Assembly (NCBI GenBank): GCA_017744495.1
Contig: JAGIBE010000133.1
Location: forward strand, 6,998 to 70,997
From: Caulobacter sp.
GTDB lineage: Bacteria; Pseudomonadota; Alphaproteobacteria; Caulobacterales; Caulobacteraceae
DNA length: 64,000 nucleotides
Direction: 5' to 3'
The stretch's first letter is position 1. Every line of letters starts with the position of its first letter. The translations under genes and the position numbers were made by a program. Shown here one piece after another: positions 1 through 9,257 of this stretch. The notes beneath the pieces are model-generated. The model made no database searches. It saw only the letters and a program-made list of their open reading frames with translations, and was not told the DNA's origin.

Positions 1-511
1 GGTCACGATCGTTGTGCGTCTGGGTGCGCACGGCCCCGCCCACCCATAGGCGCGGCATGACCTCGGGCGGCAGGAATGGACTGGGGTTCTGGCGCACGAA
101 GGCCGGCATGTGGCTGGCCAGGGGCAGCATCTGAATGGCCACGAACGGCGCGGCCGGATCGCCCAGCAGCCGCTCGATGCGGTCCAGGGTCTCGCCGACT
201 CCCGCCTGGCGCTTTGAGAAGGCGAACTCGCGCAGGTCCGCGCCGTAGCCGAACCGGCCGCCGGTGGCGGCGGGGGCTTCCATGACCGGGGCCGCGGCGC
301 CGGTGTCCATCAGCTTCAGATAGACGTTGAGGGCGGCGGGACCCTGGCGGCCGGCGGCCAGGGCCGGCCAGGCGTCCAGCAGGCCCTTGATCACCACCGG
401 CCGCTCGGCGCGGACGATCGCCTCGAACTCGGCGGGCGAGGCGCATGCGGCCACGCCCACGCGCGGCAGGGCGTCGATATCACACGTCTGGATCACGCCG
501 CCGCCGTCCAT
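1..511 (-). CDS. Cupin_8/JmjC-like (Pass1-related) protein, C-terminus cut by window start
   Basis: Reverse-strand reading from ATG at 511: MDGGGVIQTCDIDALPRVGVAACASPAEFEAIVRAERPVVIKGLLDAWPALAAG...; H-x-D motif (THNDRD) near the cut; ATGA overlap with the upstream gene. Absent from the ORF track because it is open at the edge. Confidence 0.8.
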   Translation of the reverse strand, partial: MDGGGVIQTCDIDALPRVGVAACASPAEFEAIVRAERPVVIKGLLDAWPALAAGRQGPAALNVYLKLMDTGAAAPVMEAPAATGGRFGYGADLREFAFSKRQAGVGETLDRIERLLGDPAAPFVAIQMLPLASHMPAFVRQNPSPFLPPEVMPRLWVGGAVRTQTHNDRD

Positions 512-1992
512 CAGCAGAAGCTTTCCAGATAGAGGTCGTGGGTCGGCTGCCTCAGCGCCTGGTCCTTGATGAAGGACAGGATGCGCTGGAACTCGCCCTT
601 GATGGTCTCGGGCGGAGTGCGGTCGATCATCGGGGCGTAGGTCTCCGGCGTCAGGCCATGACCCGTGAACAGGGCCCGCCAGCTGTCGGCGACGAAGGTC
701 TCGTGCTCGGACGGCGGGATCTCGCCGCGCGCCCGGAAGACGGCGATCTTGTGGGCCAGCACGTCGGAGGCGGTCGCCGCGCGAGCCCGCTCCCAGAACG
801 GCGCCTTGGCGTAACGGTTGGCGACGTAGTGGGCCGACTGGAAGTCGCGCAGGCGCTCATAGGCCTCGCGGACCGTATCGTTGTAGGCCGAGCGCTCGGC
901 GGCGAACTCGGCCGCCACCGGGAACAGTGACAGCAAGTGCACCAGCCCCAGCTGCACCGCCTGCAGGTCGACGCCGTGGACGGGATCGAAGGCGCAGGCC
1001 GCCTCGCCGATGGCGACGCAGTTGCGGCTCCAGGCCTGGACGCGGCGGCCGGGGTCGCTGACCGAGACGACGGCGTCGCCCAGGGCCAGGCCCGACACGC
1101 GAGCGGCCATCTCGAAGGCTTGGTCGTCCGTGCACAGATCGCCCGCATAGACCTGGATCACATGGGTCGCCGCCTGGTTGGGATGCAGCCCTACCCAACC
1201 GCGCGCCCAGGCGCGGATGTCGGCATAGGGCGGCAGCGAGGCGAAGCGCGGCCCCTGGGCCCGCAACACCCGGTCGGCCGGAAAGTGCGCGCGCCAGCTC
1301 TCGCGCGCCACGCCCAGGGCGGTCATCAGCACGGCTTCTACGCCGGTGGCGTCGACGAACAGGTCGCCCGCGACGCTGCGCCCTTCGCCCAGCTCGAGGG
1401 CGGCGATGTCGCCGTCGGCGTCGAGCGTGGGCGCGGCCGACAGGGCCTGGTGCAACGTGACGCCCAACCGCTTGGCCAAGCCCTTCAGCGTCGCGGCATA
1501 GGCCAGGGCCGGCAGGTGATAGCCGTAGTCGGCGCGGCCGAAGACCTCGGTCTCCTCGTCGGGCAGCAGCACCCGCCCCTGGCGGGCGGCGGCGGCGGTC
1601 AGGGAGAACTCGTCCAGCGCCACGTTCAGGCCCAGGCCTCGGGCTTTCAGCCAGAACGGGAAGAAGTCACGGCTGTCGATCGGCGCGCCATAGGCGCCGT
1701 GAGCGTGGAAGAAGGACGGAGTGGCGCCCGAGACGTCGGCGAAGTTCTGGCCCAGCGAGAAAGCGCCGCGCGTGGCGCGCAGCACGTCCGCCTCGTCCAG
1801 GCCCAGCATCCCATGCAGGGCCTCGAGCGGCGGCAGACTGGCGTGGACGTCGGCGGACGTGAGGCGGGTCGGCAGCTCGACCGCCGTGACACTGACCCCG
1901 GCCGGACGCAGGGCCGCGCGCAACACGCAGGCCGACAGCCACAGGGCCGCGTCGCGTCCGACCACGACGATGCTGCTGGGCGCGCTCATCAC
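511..1992 (-). CDS. Flavin-dependent tryptophan halogenase-family protein, degenerate paralog
   Basis: 493 aa; aligns by eye to the neighbouring halogenase along its length but lacks GGGTAGW, GVGEAT and WxWxIP motifs. Confidence 0.75.
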   Translation of the reverse strand: MMSAPSSIVVVGRDAALWLSACVLRAALRPAGVSVTAVELPTRLTSADVHASLPPLEALHGMLGLDEADVLRATRGAFSLGQNFADVSGATPSFFHAHGAYGAPIDSRDFFPFWLKARGLGLNVALDEFSLTAAAARQGRVLLPDEETEVFGRADYGYHLPALAYAATLKGLAKRLGVTLHQALSAAPTLDADGDIAALELGEGRSVAGDLFVDATGVEAVLMTALGVARESWRAHFPADRVLRAQGPRFASLPPYADIRAWARGWVGLHPNQAATHVIQVYAGDLCTDDQAFEMAARVSGLALGDAVVSVSDPGRRVQAWSRNCVAIGEAACAFDPVHGVDLQAVQLGLVHLLSLFPVAAEFAAERSAYNDTVREAYERLRDFQSAHYVANRYAKAPFWERARAATASDVLAHKIAVFRARGEIPPSEHETFVADSWRALFTGHGLTPETYAPMIDRTPPETIKGEFQRILSFIKDQALRQPTHDLYLESFC

Positions 1993-3554
1993 GACACCGC
2001 CCGGACGGCTTCAGCCGGCCCGCCCAGGTCGCCCGGGGCGTAGCGGGCCAGGAACGCGGCGTGACCGGTCATGGTCGCGACGTTGGCGTCGATCCGCCCC
2101 TTCAGGTCGGCGAGGCGCGCTTCCAGGTCGTCCAGCGTCAGGCTCTCGGCCAGCCGGTCGTGGGCGTGCGGCATGAGCCCCTGCCCTTCCAGCACCGACA
2201 GCCAGCTGTCGCGCGAGAACAGGCCGTACTTGTAGTCCGGCAGGGCGGCCCGACGCTCGAACAGCTCTATCTTGGCCGCGAGGCTGTCGGGGATCGGCAT
2301 GGTCCGCACGTGGTCCCACAGCGGTTCGCCGAACCGGCTGTTGGCGCGGTAGTGCAGGATGAGGAAGTCGCGGATCCGGTCGTACTGAATCTCGAACAGG
2401 CGGTTGAACTCGGCGACCAGCCGAGGGTCCATGCGGTCGCCCTCGCCGGGCGTCGGCATCAGGTTGACGAGGTCGATCACGGCGGCCTGGACCAGGAAGA
2501 TGCTGGTCGACTCCAGAGGCTCCAGGAACCCGCTGGACAGGCCCATGGCCACGACGTTGCGCGCCCAGCCGGTCAGGCGGCGGCCGGCTTGGAAGCGCAG
2601 CAGGCGGGGCTCGTCCAGCGCCGGACCGTCCAGCTTGGCCAGCAGGGTCTCGCGGGCCTGGCCTTCGTCGATGAAGGCGCTGGAGAACACGTAGCCGTTG
2701 CCGGTGCGGTGCTGCAGCGGGATGCGCCAGCGCCAGCCGCCCAGGTCGGCGGTGGCCCGAGTGTAGGGCGTCAGGCCGTCGCCGCCGGTGACGCAGGGCA
2801 CGGCCAGGGCGCGGTCGCAGGGCAGCCACCGGCTCCAGTCCTGCCAGGCCACGCCCATCTGGCCGGCCAGCAACAGCGAGCGGAAGCCGGTGCAGTCGAT
2901 GAAGAGGTCGCCCTGGATCACCGCACCCGACTTCAGGGTCAGGCTCCGCACCTGGCCCGAGGCCGTGTCGAGGGCGATGTCGGCGACCATCCCCTCGATC
3001 CGGGTCACGCCCCGCGCGGTCGCCCAGCGCCGCAGGAACCCCGCATAGAGGCTGGCGTCGAAATGGTAGGCGTAGGCGAAGGTCGAGCGGATCGACTTGT
3101 CGTCCTGGTTCGGAAACTCGAAGGCGTTCGCCCGGCACGCGGCCACGGCGTACGAATAGGCCTGAAGCGGCGCGACCTCGCGCCCGGCCAGCTTGGCCCG
3201 CGTCCAATGGTGCTGGAAGTCGCCCCCGTTCCACGGCTCCCCGAATGTGCCGAACGGGTGGATGTAGCAGTCGCCGGGGCGGTTCCAGTCGCGGAATTCG
3301 ATGCCCAGCTTGAAGGTTCCCTGAGTCTCGCGCAGGAACTGGGCCTCGTCGATCCCCAGCATGTCGTTGAAGGTCTTGATGTGCGGCAGGGTGGCTTCGC
3401 CGACCCCCACCGTGCCGATCTCGTCGGACTCGATCAGGGTCAGGTCATAGGCCTTGGGATCCAGCAGCCGCGTCAGTCCGGCCGCGCACATCCAGCCCGC
3501 CGTGCCGCCGCCGACGATCACGACCTTCAGGGTCGCGCCCTTGTCTGTCTGCAT
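1989..3554 (-). CDS. Flavin-dependent tryptophan halogenase family protein
   Basis: VVIVGGGTAGWM, GVGEATLPHIK, TFKLGIEF, GWRWRIPLQHR and EPLESTSI motifs. Confidence 0.92.
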   Translation of the reverse strand: MQTDKGATLKVVIVGGGTAGWMCAAGLTRLLDPKAYDLTLIESDEIGTVGVGEATLPHIKTFNDMLGIDEAQFLRETQGTFKLGIEFRDWNRPGDCYIHPFGTFGEPWNGGDFQHHWTRAKLAGREVAPLQAYSYAVAACRANAFEFPNQDDKSIRSTFAYAYHFDASLYAGFLRRWATARGVTRIEGMVADIALDTASGQVRSLTLKSGAVIQGDLFIDCTGFRSLLLAGQMGVAWQDWSRWLPCDRALAVPCVTGGDGLTPYTRATADLGGWRWRIPLQHRTGNGYVFSSAFIDEGQARETLLAKLDGPALDEPRLLRFQAGRRLTGWARNVVAMGLSSGFLEPLESTSIFLVQAAVIDLVNLMPTPGEGDRMDPRLVAEFNRLFEIQYDRIRDFLILHYRANSRFGEPLWDHVRTMPIPDSLAAKIELFERRAALPDYKYGLFSRDSWLSVLEGQGLMPHAHDRLAESLTLDDLEARLADLKGRIDANVATMTGHAAFLARYAPGDLGGPAEAVRAVS

Positions 3555-3626
3555 GATCCCGATCTCCCGTCTACGCCGGAACCGCCGCCGCCGCGGAGAG
3601 GCGCGGCGGCGTGGCCCGATCGGGGA

Positions 3627-6600
3627 CTAGTACTTGAAGCGGATGCCCAGCTGGACACGCCGGTCGTTGCGGATCCACGACGAGTCGATCTTCACCGGCT
3701 TGGCGCCGGGGGTCAGGGCCGAGTCACCGAAGACCTGCTGCTGGAAGACCGTGGTCGTATCGAGCAGGTTCGAGCCGTCCAGCGACACTTCGATATGATC
3801 GTTGACCTGGTAACGGATCGAGCCGTCCAGGAACCCGGCGCCCTTCTGGTACATCGGCAGGCCGATGCAGCAGTCGAGGTTGTTGGTCAGGAACGACGAG
3901 CGCCAGCTGTAGGCCAGGCGCATGGCGATCGGGCCCTTCTCGTACAGGCCCACGAGGTTGTAGGCGTCGTCCGAGATGCCGGCCAGGCGATGGCTGTCGA
4001 TCACCGCCCCGTTGACCTGCAGGCCGCCGCCGAAGGCGACCGTGCCGCCGGCCGCGTAGCCCGGCTGGGTGGCCAGGTTGGAGTTGTGGATGTCTTCCTG
4101 CTTGGTATGGGTGTAGTTGGCCTGGATTCCGAGGCCGTCCCACGGACTGGGCAGGAAGTCGAAGAAGGTCTGGTAAGCCACTTCGAAGCCGGTCAGCTCG
4201 CCGCCCCCGTTGCCGTTGCGCGGGCCGCGAACCAGGACGTTCTGGGTCGAGCCGTTGTTGGTGAACGAACGCAGGAACTCGCCGTAGGCGATGCTGCCGT
4301 TCAACTTCTTGTAGAAGACGTCGAAGGTGAACGAGCTGCTTTCGGTGAAGTAGTGCTCGAAGGCCAGGTCGAACTGGTCGGCGGTGATCGGCCGCAGCGC
4401 GCCGAAGCCGGAGTCGGCGTTGAACTGGAAGTTGAAGCCCTTGACGTTGGACGCCACGTGCGGAGCGTTCGGGTCCTTCCAGATCACGTACGGCGAGTTC
4501 GGCGAGGTGTCGGTCGATGGCACCTGGACGCCGACGAAGTTGCGCAGCAGGCCGAAGTCCGGCCGCGACATGGCGCGCGAGGCGGCGAAGCGCACGAAGC
4601 TCTTGTCGCTCAGGCCGAAGCGGACGTTCAGGCTGGGCAGCCAGTTGTCGTGCTTGCCGCTGAAGTCGTTGTCCGCGCCGCCGCCGTTGCTGAAGGCCAG
4701 CAGGTCAGGCGTCAGCCAGCACGAGATGTTGGTGACCGAGTTGGGCCCCAGCGGCGCCGAGCACGGCGTGGTGGCGGCCGAGGTGTACCAGGTGCTGGTC
4801 GGGAAGGCGACGCCGCCCGAGCTGGTGGTCTTGGTCTGGACGAAGCGCAGGCCGATGTTGCCCTGGACGGTGACGCCGTTGAAGATCGTCGTGTCGTCGC
4901 CGCCGAAGCGCAACATGCCGTAGGCGGCCATGGTCTCTTCCTCGACATCGACCATTTCCGGATCGATGAAGCAGCCCTCGGTGTTGGTCGTGCGCTCGCA
5001 GAGCGGGGTCCAGGCCATCGGCGAGTTGGTGGTCTTGCCGCTCAGGGCCCGGATCAGGCCGTCGTGGTCCGCCAGGGTGGCCTTGCTCAGGAACACCAAG
5101 TCGTTGTTGGGGAACACCTTGCCGTCATAGAAGTCGCCCAGGCCGGCGACGCTCCAGATGCCGGCGCCATAGCCTTTGAAGTCGCCCGCGTGGCCGCAGG
5201 CGGCCGGATAGGGCTGGGGCGTGGTGTTGTCGATGTTGAAGCCCGGGCCGTTGCAGTTCCACGGGGCGGCCACCGGCGACCAGTTGTAGGTCGAATAGCG
5301 GACCTTCTGCTTGCGGTCGGCGTAGCGCACCCCGACCTTCAGCGAGTTGAGCCAGCCGCCTTCCGCGAACTCGTATTCGCCGTCGGCCCGCAGGGCCAGT
5401 TCGTGGGCGTCGTTGTCCTCGTAGTGGTCCTGGATGAACGGGATCCAGTAGTTGTGCGGGTTCGACAGGAAGCCCGGGGCGTAGTTCACGTTCGAGCCCG
5501 GCTGCAGGGTGATCTGCGGCGTGCCCTTGCCGTTCACCCTGTACTGGGCGTCGGCCATCGTGCGGTTGGCCACCAGGATGTCGTAGTTGTTGGTGTTGGC
5601 GTCGATGTACTGGAGGTCGAACTGGGTGTGCAGCCGGTCGTTGATGTCCCACTGCAGGTTGGCCGACAGGTCGCTGGTGCCTTCGGAGTGGTCGAAGTTG
5701 CGGGCCTGGTTCTCGATGTAGAGGCCTTCGCGCTGGGTGGCGCAAGCCGAGCCGGCGCCGCAGTAGTTGACGAAGGGCAGGCCCGGGACCGCCGAGCCGC
5801 GGTTGATGTTGTCCTGGGTGCTGGAGCCCCAGTCGCCGGTCGGCTGGGTCAGGATGCCGGAGGTCAGCATGCCGTCCGGGCCGAAGGTGAAGGCCGGCGC
5901 GCCCTGGGCCGGAGCGATGAAGGCCGTGGTCTGGGGCGAATAGGCCGGCGCGGCCCACAGGCCGAACATCACGACGTTGGTGCTGCGCTCCAGCCAGGCG
6001 TTCTTGTACTTGGAGTCGTTGTACTGGGCCTTGAAGCGGACGGTGCCGTCGTTGTTCTCGTACTGGACGGCCAGGGCCGTGCCCTTGCGGACGCGGTCAT
6101 ACTCGACCTGCGAGTAGTTGACTTGGTCGGGCATGTAGACCCAGCCCGTTCCGCCGTACGGATTGGCCGTGCAGGGGATCGAGCCGTCGGCGTTGACGAT
6201 CGCCTTGCCGCTGGCGTCGTTCATGCCGGCCGAGCAGAAGGCGCCGATGCGCTGCATCACCACGCCTTCGGTCTGGGTCAGCACGTGCGAATAGGCGTAG
6301 TCGGCCATCACGCCGATGCGGCCGAAGTCGGTGTCCCAGTTCTTGCTGACGATGCCCGAATATTCGTAGGTGACCTTGTCGGAGCGGTTGCCGTAGTTGG
6401 CCTTGCCCGACAGCGAGATCACCTGGTCCTTGGCGTCGAACGGCAGGCGGGTGCGCAGGTTGATCGTGCCGGCGATGCCGCCTTCGATCATCTCGGCCGT
6501 CTGGTTCTTGTAGCTGTCGACGCCGGCCATCAGTTCCGGCGAGATGTCGTTGAAGTTCAGGCCACGCGCGGCGTCGGCCGAAAAGCTGTCGCGGCCGTTG

Positions 6601-7004
6601 AACTCGGTGCGCACCTGGGTCAGGCCGCGGATCAGCACGCCGGCCGGTTCGGCCGAAAAGTGCGAGCTGTCGTCGCTGGACTGCAGGCGGGACACCGTGA
6701 TGCCCGGCACGCGCTGCAGCGCCTCGGCGACCGACTTGTCAGGGAAGGCGCCGATGTCGGTGGCGGTGATGGAGTCGACGACGGTGTCGGCGTTCTTCTT
6801 GATCTGCTGCGAGGTTTCCAGCGACTTGCGCACGCCCACGACGACGACTTCATCGACCGTGGCGGCGTCGCTCGTGGACTTATCCTGCGCGAAGGCCGGC
6901 GCGGCGGCGCCCATGACGCCCCCAAAGGCCCCCAGCGCCGCGATCGCCGCCAGCGACACCCCGCCGCGCAGCAGCGCCTTGCGGCGGACAGTGAACTTGC
7001 TCAT
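3627..7004 (-). CDS. TonB-dependent receptor
   Basis: Signal peptide after MSKFTVRRKALLRGGVSL; TonB box/plug VDEVVVVGVRKSLETSQQIKKNADTVVDSI; C-terminal aromatic GIRFKY; ATG at 7004 preceded by GGGAGAA. Confidence 0.95.
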   Translation of the reverse strand: MSKFTVRRKALLRGGVSLAAIAALGAFGGVMGAAAPAFAQDKSTSDAATVDEVVVVGVRKSLETSQQIKKNADTVVDSITATDIGAFPDKSVAEALQRVPGITVSRLQSSDDSSHFSAEPAGVLIRGLTQVRTEFNGRDSFSADAARGLNFNDISPELMAGVDSYKNQTAEMIEGGIAGTINLRTRLPFDAKDQVISLSGKANYGNRSDKVTYEYSGIVSKNWDTDFGRIGVMADYAYSHVLTQTEGVVMQRIGAFCSAGMNDASGKAIVNADGSIPCTANPYGGTGWVYMPDQVNYSQVEYDRVRKGTALAVQYENNDGTVRFKAQYNDSKYKNAWLERSTNVVMFGLWAAPAYSPQTTAFIAPAQGAPAFTFGPDGMLTSGILTQPTGDWGSSTQDNINRGSAVPGLPFVNYCGAGSACATQREGLYIENQARNFDHSEGTSDLSANLQWDINDRLHTQFDLQYIDANTNNYDILVANRTMADAQYRVNGKGTPQITLQPGSNVNYAPGFLSNPHNYWIPFIQDHYEDNDAHELALRADGEYEFAEGGWLNSLKVGVRYADRKQKVRYSTYNWSPVAAPWNCNGPGFNIDNTTPQPYPAACGHAGDFKGYGAGIWSVAGLGDFYDGKVFPNNDLVFLSKATLADHDGLIRALSGKTTNSPMAWTPLCERTTNTEGCFIDPEMVDVEEETMAAYGMLRFGGDDTTIFNGVTVQGNIGLRFVQTKTTSSGGVAFPTSTWYTSAATTPCSAPLGPNSVTNISCWLTPDLLAFSNGGGADNDFSGKHDNWLPSLNVRFGLSDKSFVRFAASRAMSRPDFGLLRNFVGVQVPSTDTSPNSPYVIWKDPNAPHVASNVKGFNFQFNADSGFGALRPITADQFDLAFEHYFTESSSFTFDVFYKKLNGSIAYGEFLRSFTNNGSTQNVLVRGPRNGNGGGELTGFEVAYQTFFDFLPSPWDGLGIQANYTHTKQEDIHNSNLATQPGYAAGGTVAFGGGLQVNGAVIDSHRLAGISDDAYNLVGLYEKGPIAMRLAYSWRSSFLTNNLDCCIGLPMYQKGAGFLDGSIRYQVNDHIEVSLDGSNLLDTTTVFQQQVFGDSALTPGAKPVKIDSSWIRNDRRVQLGIRFKY

Positions 7005-7639
7005 CCCGTTCTCCCTAATTTTTCTGCCCGCGCCCTGATCGCGCGGGTTCTTTTTGATGAAGCCGCGCAGCCCCTCCCGGAGCGGCGCGTAGACCCCTGC
7101 ACCCTCGGTTCGGCCCGCGCCCGCAGGACGCGCCGAACCGTGAATTCCGTTGAAGATGTCGGCCGCACAGGACGCGCCTCGACACGATGAGCGTCCGGTC
7201 ACCCCGACCAGAATCGCTCGCGGGGCGTTCGGCCCCGTAAGTCCCCTCCCCTCCTCTTCGACGCGGCGTTCGCCGTTGTCCGTTCCGCCGCGAGCCCCTC
7301 ACCCCTCGGTTTCGGTTCTCGCAAGATTTGCGGCGTCCAGCGGCAGGATTGGGATGCGAAGAAGATTCCGCGCGCCGTCCAATCGCTCGACTTGCGCAAT
7401 CTTGCGTTCTTTTGCGTCAAACGCAAGAGCGTTGTTCTACGAAAAATTTGGCCGATAGCGCTAACTTTCAGGCGAAATCGCGGGTTGTGGCATTTTTGGA
7501 ACGATCAAATGTCCACGAAAGCCTTGCTGTCCAATTCGATTTACGCAATTCTTGCGCAAGTTCGAAAGACGACGGCATGACCGCAATTTCCTCGGAGCGC
7601 GCGCAAGCCTTGCCCGGCCGGCCCGGCGGGCCCGGCCGG

Positions 7640-9136
7640 CTATCGAATCGGATCGTGACCCGGGTCGCGGACGAAGAGGGCGCTGACCGCCGCCAGGGCG
7701 AAGGCCGCCGCCGCCAGGCCCAGGGCCTGGATCGCCTCGCCCTTGAACAGGCGACCGACCACTGGGCCCAGCACCACGGCGGCGATCAGCTGGGGCAGGA
7801 CCAGGAACAGATTATGGATGCCCATATAGACGCCCATCTTGTGGGGCGGCACGGCGCTGGACAGCATGGCGTAGGGCGCCGACAGGATCGAGGCCCAGGC
7901 CACGCCGATGCCGACGATCGGGATCCACAGCAGGGCCGGGTCGTCGATCACCACGAAGCCCACGAAGCCCAGAGCGCCCAGGGCCAGGCAGAGGGCGTGG
8001 CTGACCCTCAGGCCGATCCTGGCGACCAGGGTCGGCAGCAGCAGGGCGACCAGGGCCGCCACGCCGTTGTAGCCGGCGAACAGCACCCCCACCCAGTCGG
8101 CGCCCTGGTTGTAGGCCGCCGAGGCCGGGTCGGTCGCGCCGTAGTGTCGGGCGGTCACGGCGGGCGTGGTGTAGATCCACATGGCGAACAGGCCGAACCA
8201 GGTGAAGAACTGCGCCACCGCCAGGCGGATCAGCACCTGCGGCATGTGGAGCATATCCTCGACTACCTCGAGCACGCCCAGCGAGGCCTTGCCCTGGCGG
8301 CGCAGCCAGGTGGCGGCCAGCTGGGCGGCGCCGAAGGCGGTGGCGAAGCCGGCCAGGACGTAGATCTCGCGCGCCCAGTCGCTGGCGAAGGCCAGGGCGC
8401 AGGCCAGGAGACCGGCGATGGTCCACAGCGCGCCGCTCTTCAGCATCAACGCCGCGCCCTCGGCGCTGGGCGTACGATGCTCGGGCTGGACCCGCGCACC
8501 GTCGGCCAGGGTCTCGGGCGGGTGCTCGCGCGTGGTGAAGACCGTCCACATCACCGCGACCAGCAGGGTCACGCCGCCGACGTAGAACGCGGTGTGGACC
8601 GACGGCGGCAGCCGCCCCGTCACGGCCTGGCCCGAAACGCCGAACCAGTGGGTCAAAGCCCACGGCAGGGCCGAGGCGAACACCGCGCCCGCGCCGATGA
8701 AGAACACCTGCATGGCGAAGCCGGTGGTGCGCTGCTCTTCCGGCAAGGTGTCGGCGACGAAGGCCCGGAACGGCTCCATGGCCACGTTGATCGAGGCCGA
8801 CAGCACCCACAGCATCAGACTGGCGGTCAGCACGCTGCCGGCGTTGGGCATCAGGAACAGCGACACCGCCGTCAGGATCGCGCCGTAGAACAGATAGGGC
8901 CGCCGCCGCCCCAGCCGTCCCCAGGTGCGGTCGCTCAGATGGCCGATGATCGGCTGGACCAGCAGGCCCGTCGCCGGCGCGGCGATCCACAGGATGGCCA
9001 GCTCGTTGACGTCCGCGCCCAGGGTCTGGAAGATCCGGCTGGTGTTGACGTTCTGCAGGCCCCAGACGATCTGGACCCCGAACAGACCGCAGCACATGTT
9101 CCAGATTTGCGAAAAGGACAGACGCGCCTTGGTCAT
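7640..9136 (-). CDS. MFS transporter (SLC45/GPH-like sugar transporter)
   Basis: MTKARLSFSQIWNMCCGLFGVQIVWGLQNVNTSRIFQTLGA..., many TM segments, DRTWGRLGRRRPY MFS signature. Confidence 0.9.
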   Translation of the reverse strand: MTKARLSFSQIWNMCCGLFGVQIVWGLQNVNTSRIFQTLGADVNELAILWIAAPATGLLVQPIIGHLSDRTWGRLGRRRPYLFYGAILTAVSLFLMPNAGSVLTASLMLWVLSASINVAMEPFRAFVADTLPEEQRTTGFAMQVFFIGAGAVFASALPWALTHWFGVSGQAVTGRLPPSVHTAFYVGGVTLLVAVMWTVFTTREHPPETLADGARVQPEHRTPSAEGAALMLKSGALWTIAGLLACALAFASDWAREIYVLAGFATAFGAAQLAATWLRRQGKASLGVLEVVEDMLHMPQVLIRLAVAQFFTWFGLFAMWIYTTPAVTARHYGATDPASAAYNQGADWVGVLFAGYNGVAALVALLLPTLVARIGLRVSHALCLALGALGFVGFVVIDDPALLWIPIVGIGVAWASILSAPYAMLSSAVPPHKMGVYMGIHNLFLVLPQLIAAVVLGPVVGRLFKGEAIQALGLAAAAFALAAVSALFVRDPGHDPIR

Positions 9137-9257
9137 GCGGCGTGGGTCTCGCGCCAACCAAACAAGTCTAGGAGGTCCAGGCGCTTGCCTTGCAAAGGCT
9201 TTCCTTCGATGTGCATTAAGGCGAAGAACGTGGTTCTCCTGACAGTATCTGGACGCA

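Noticed and set aside
3584-3610. GC-rich hairpin CGCCGCCGCG...GCGCGGCGGCG considered as a terminator between receptor A and the halogenase
   Set aside because: No T-tract follows; could be a processing hairpin, too ambiguous to call
2061-7190. 1709-aa plus-strand ORF
   Set aside because: Lies antisense to a clear TonB receptor and halogenase; V/G/R/Q/D-rich mirror composition typical of high-GC antisense ORFs
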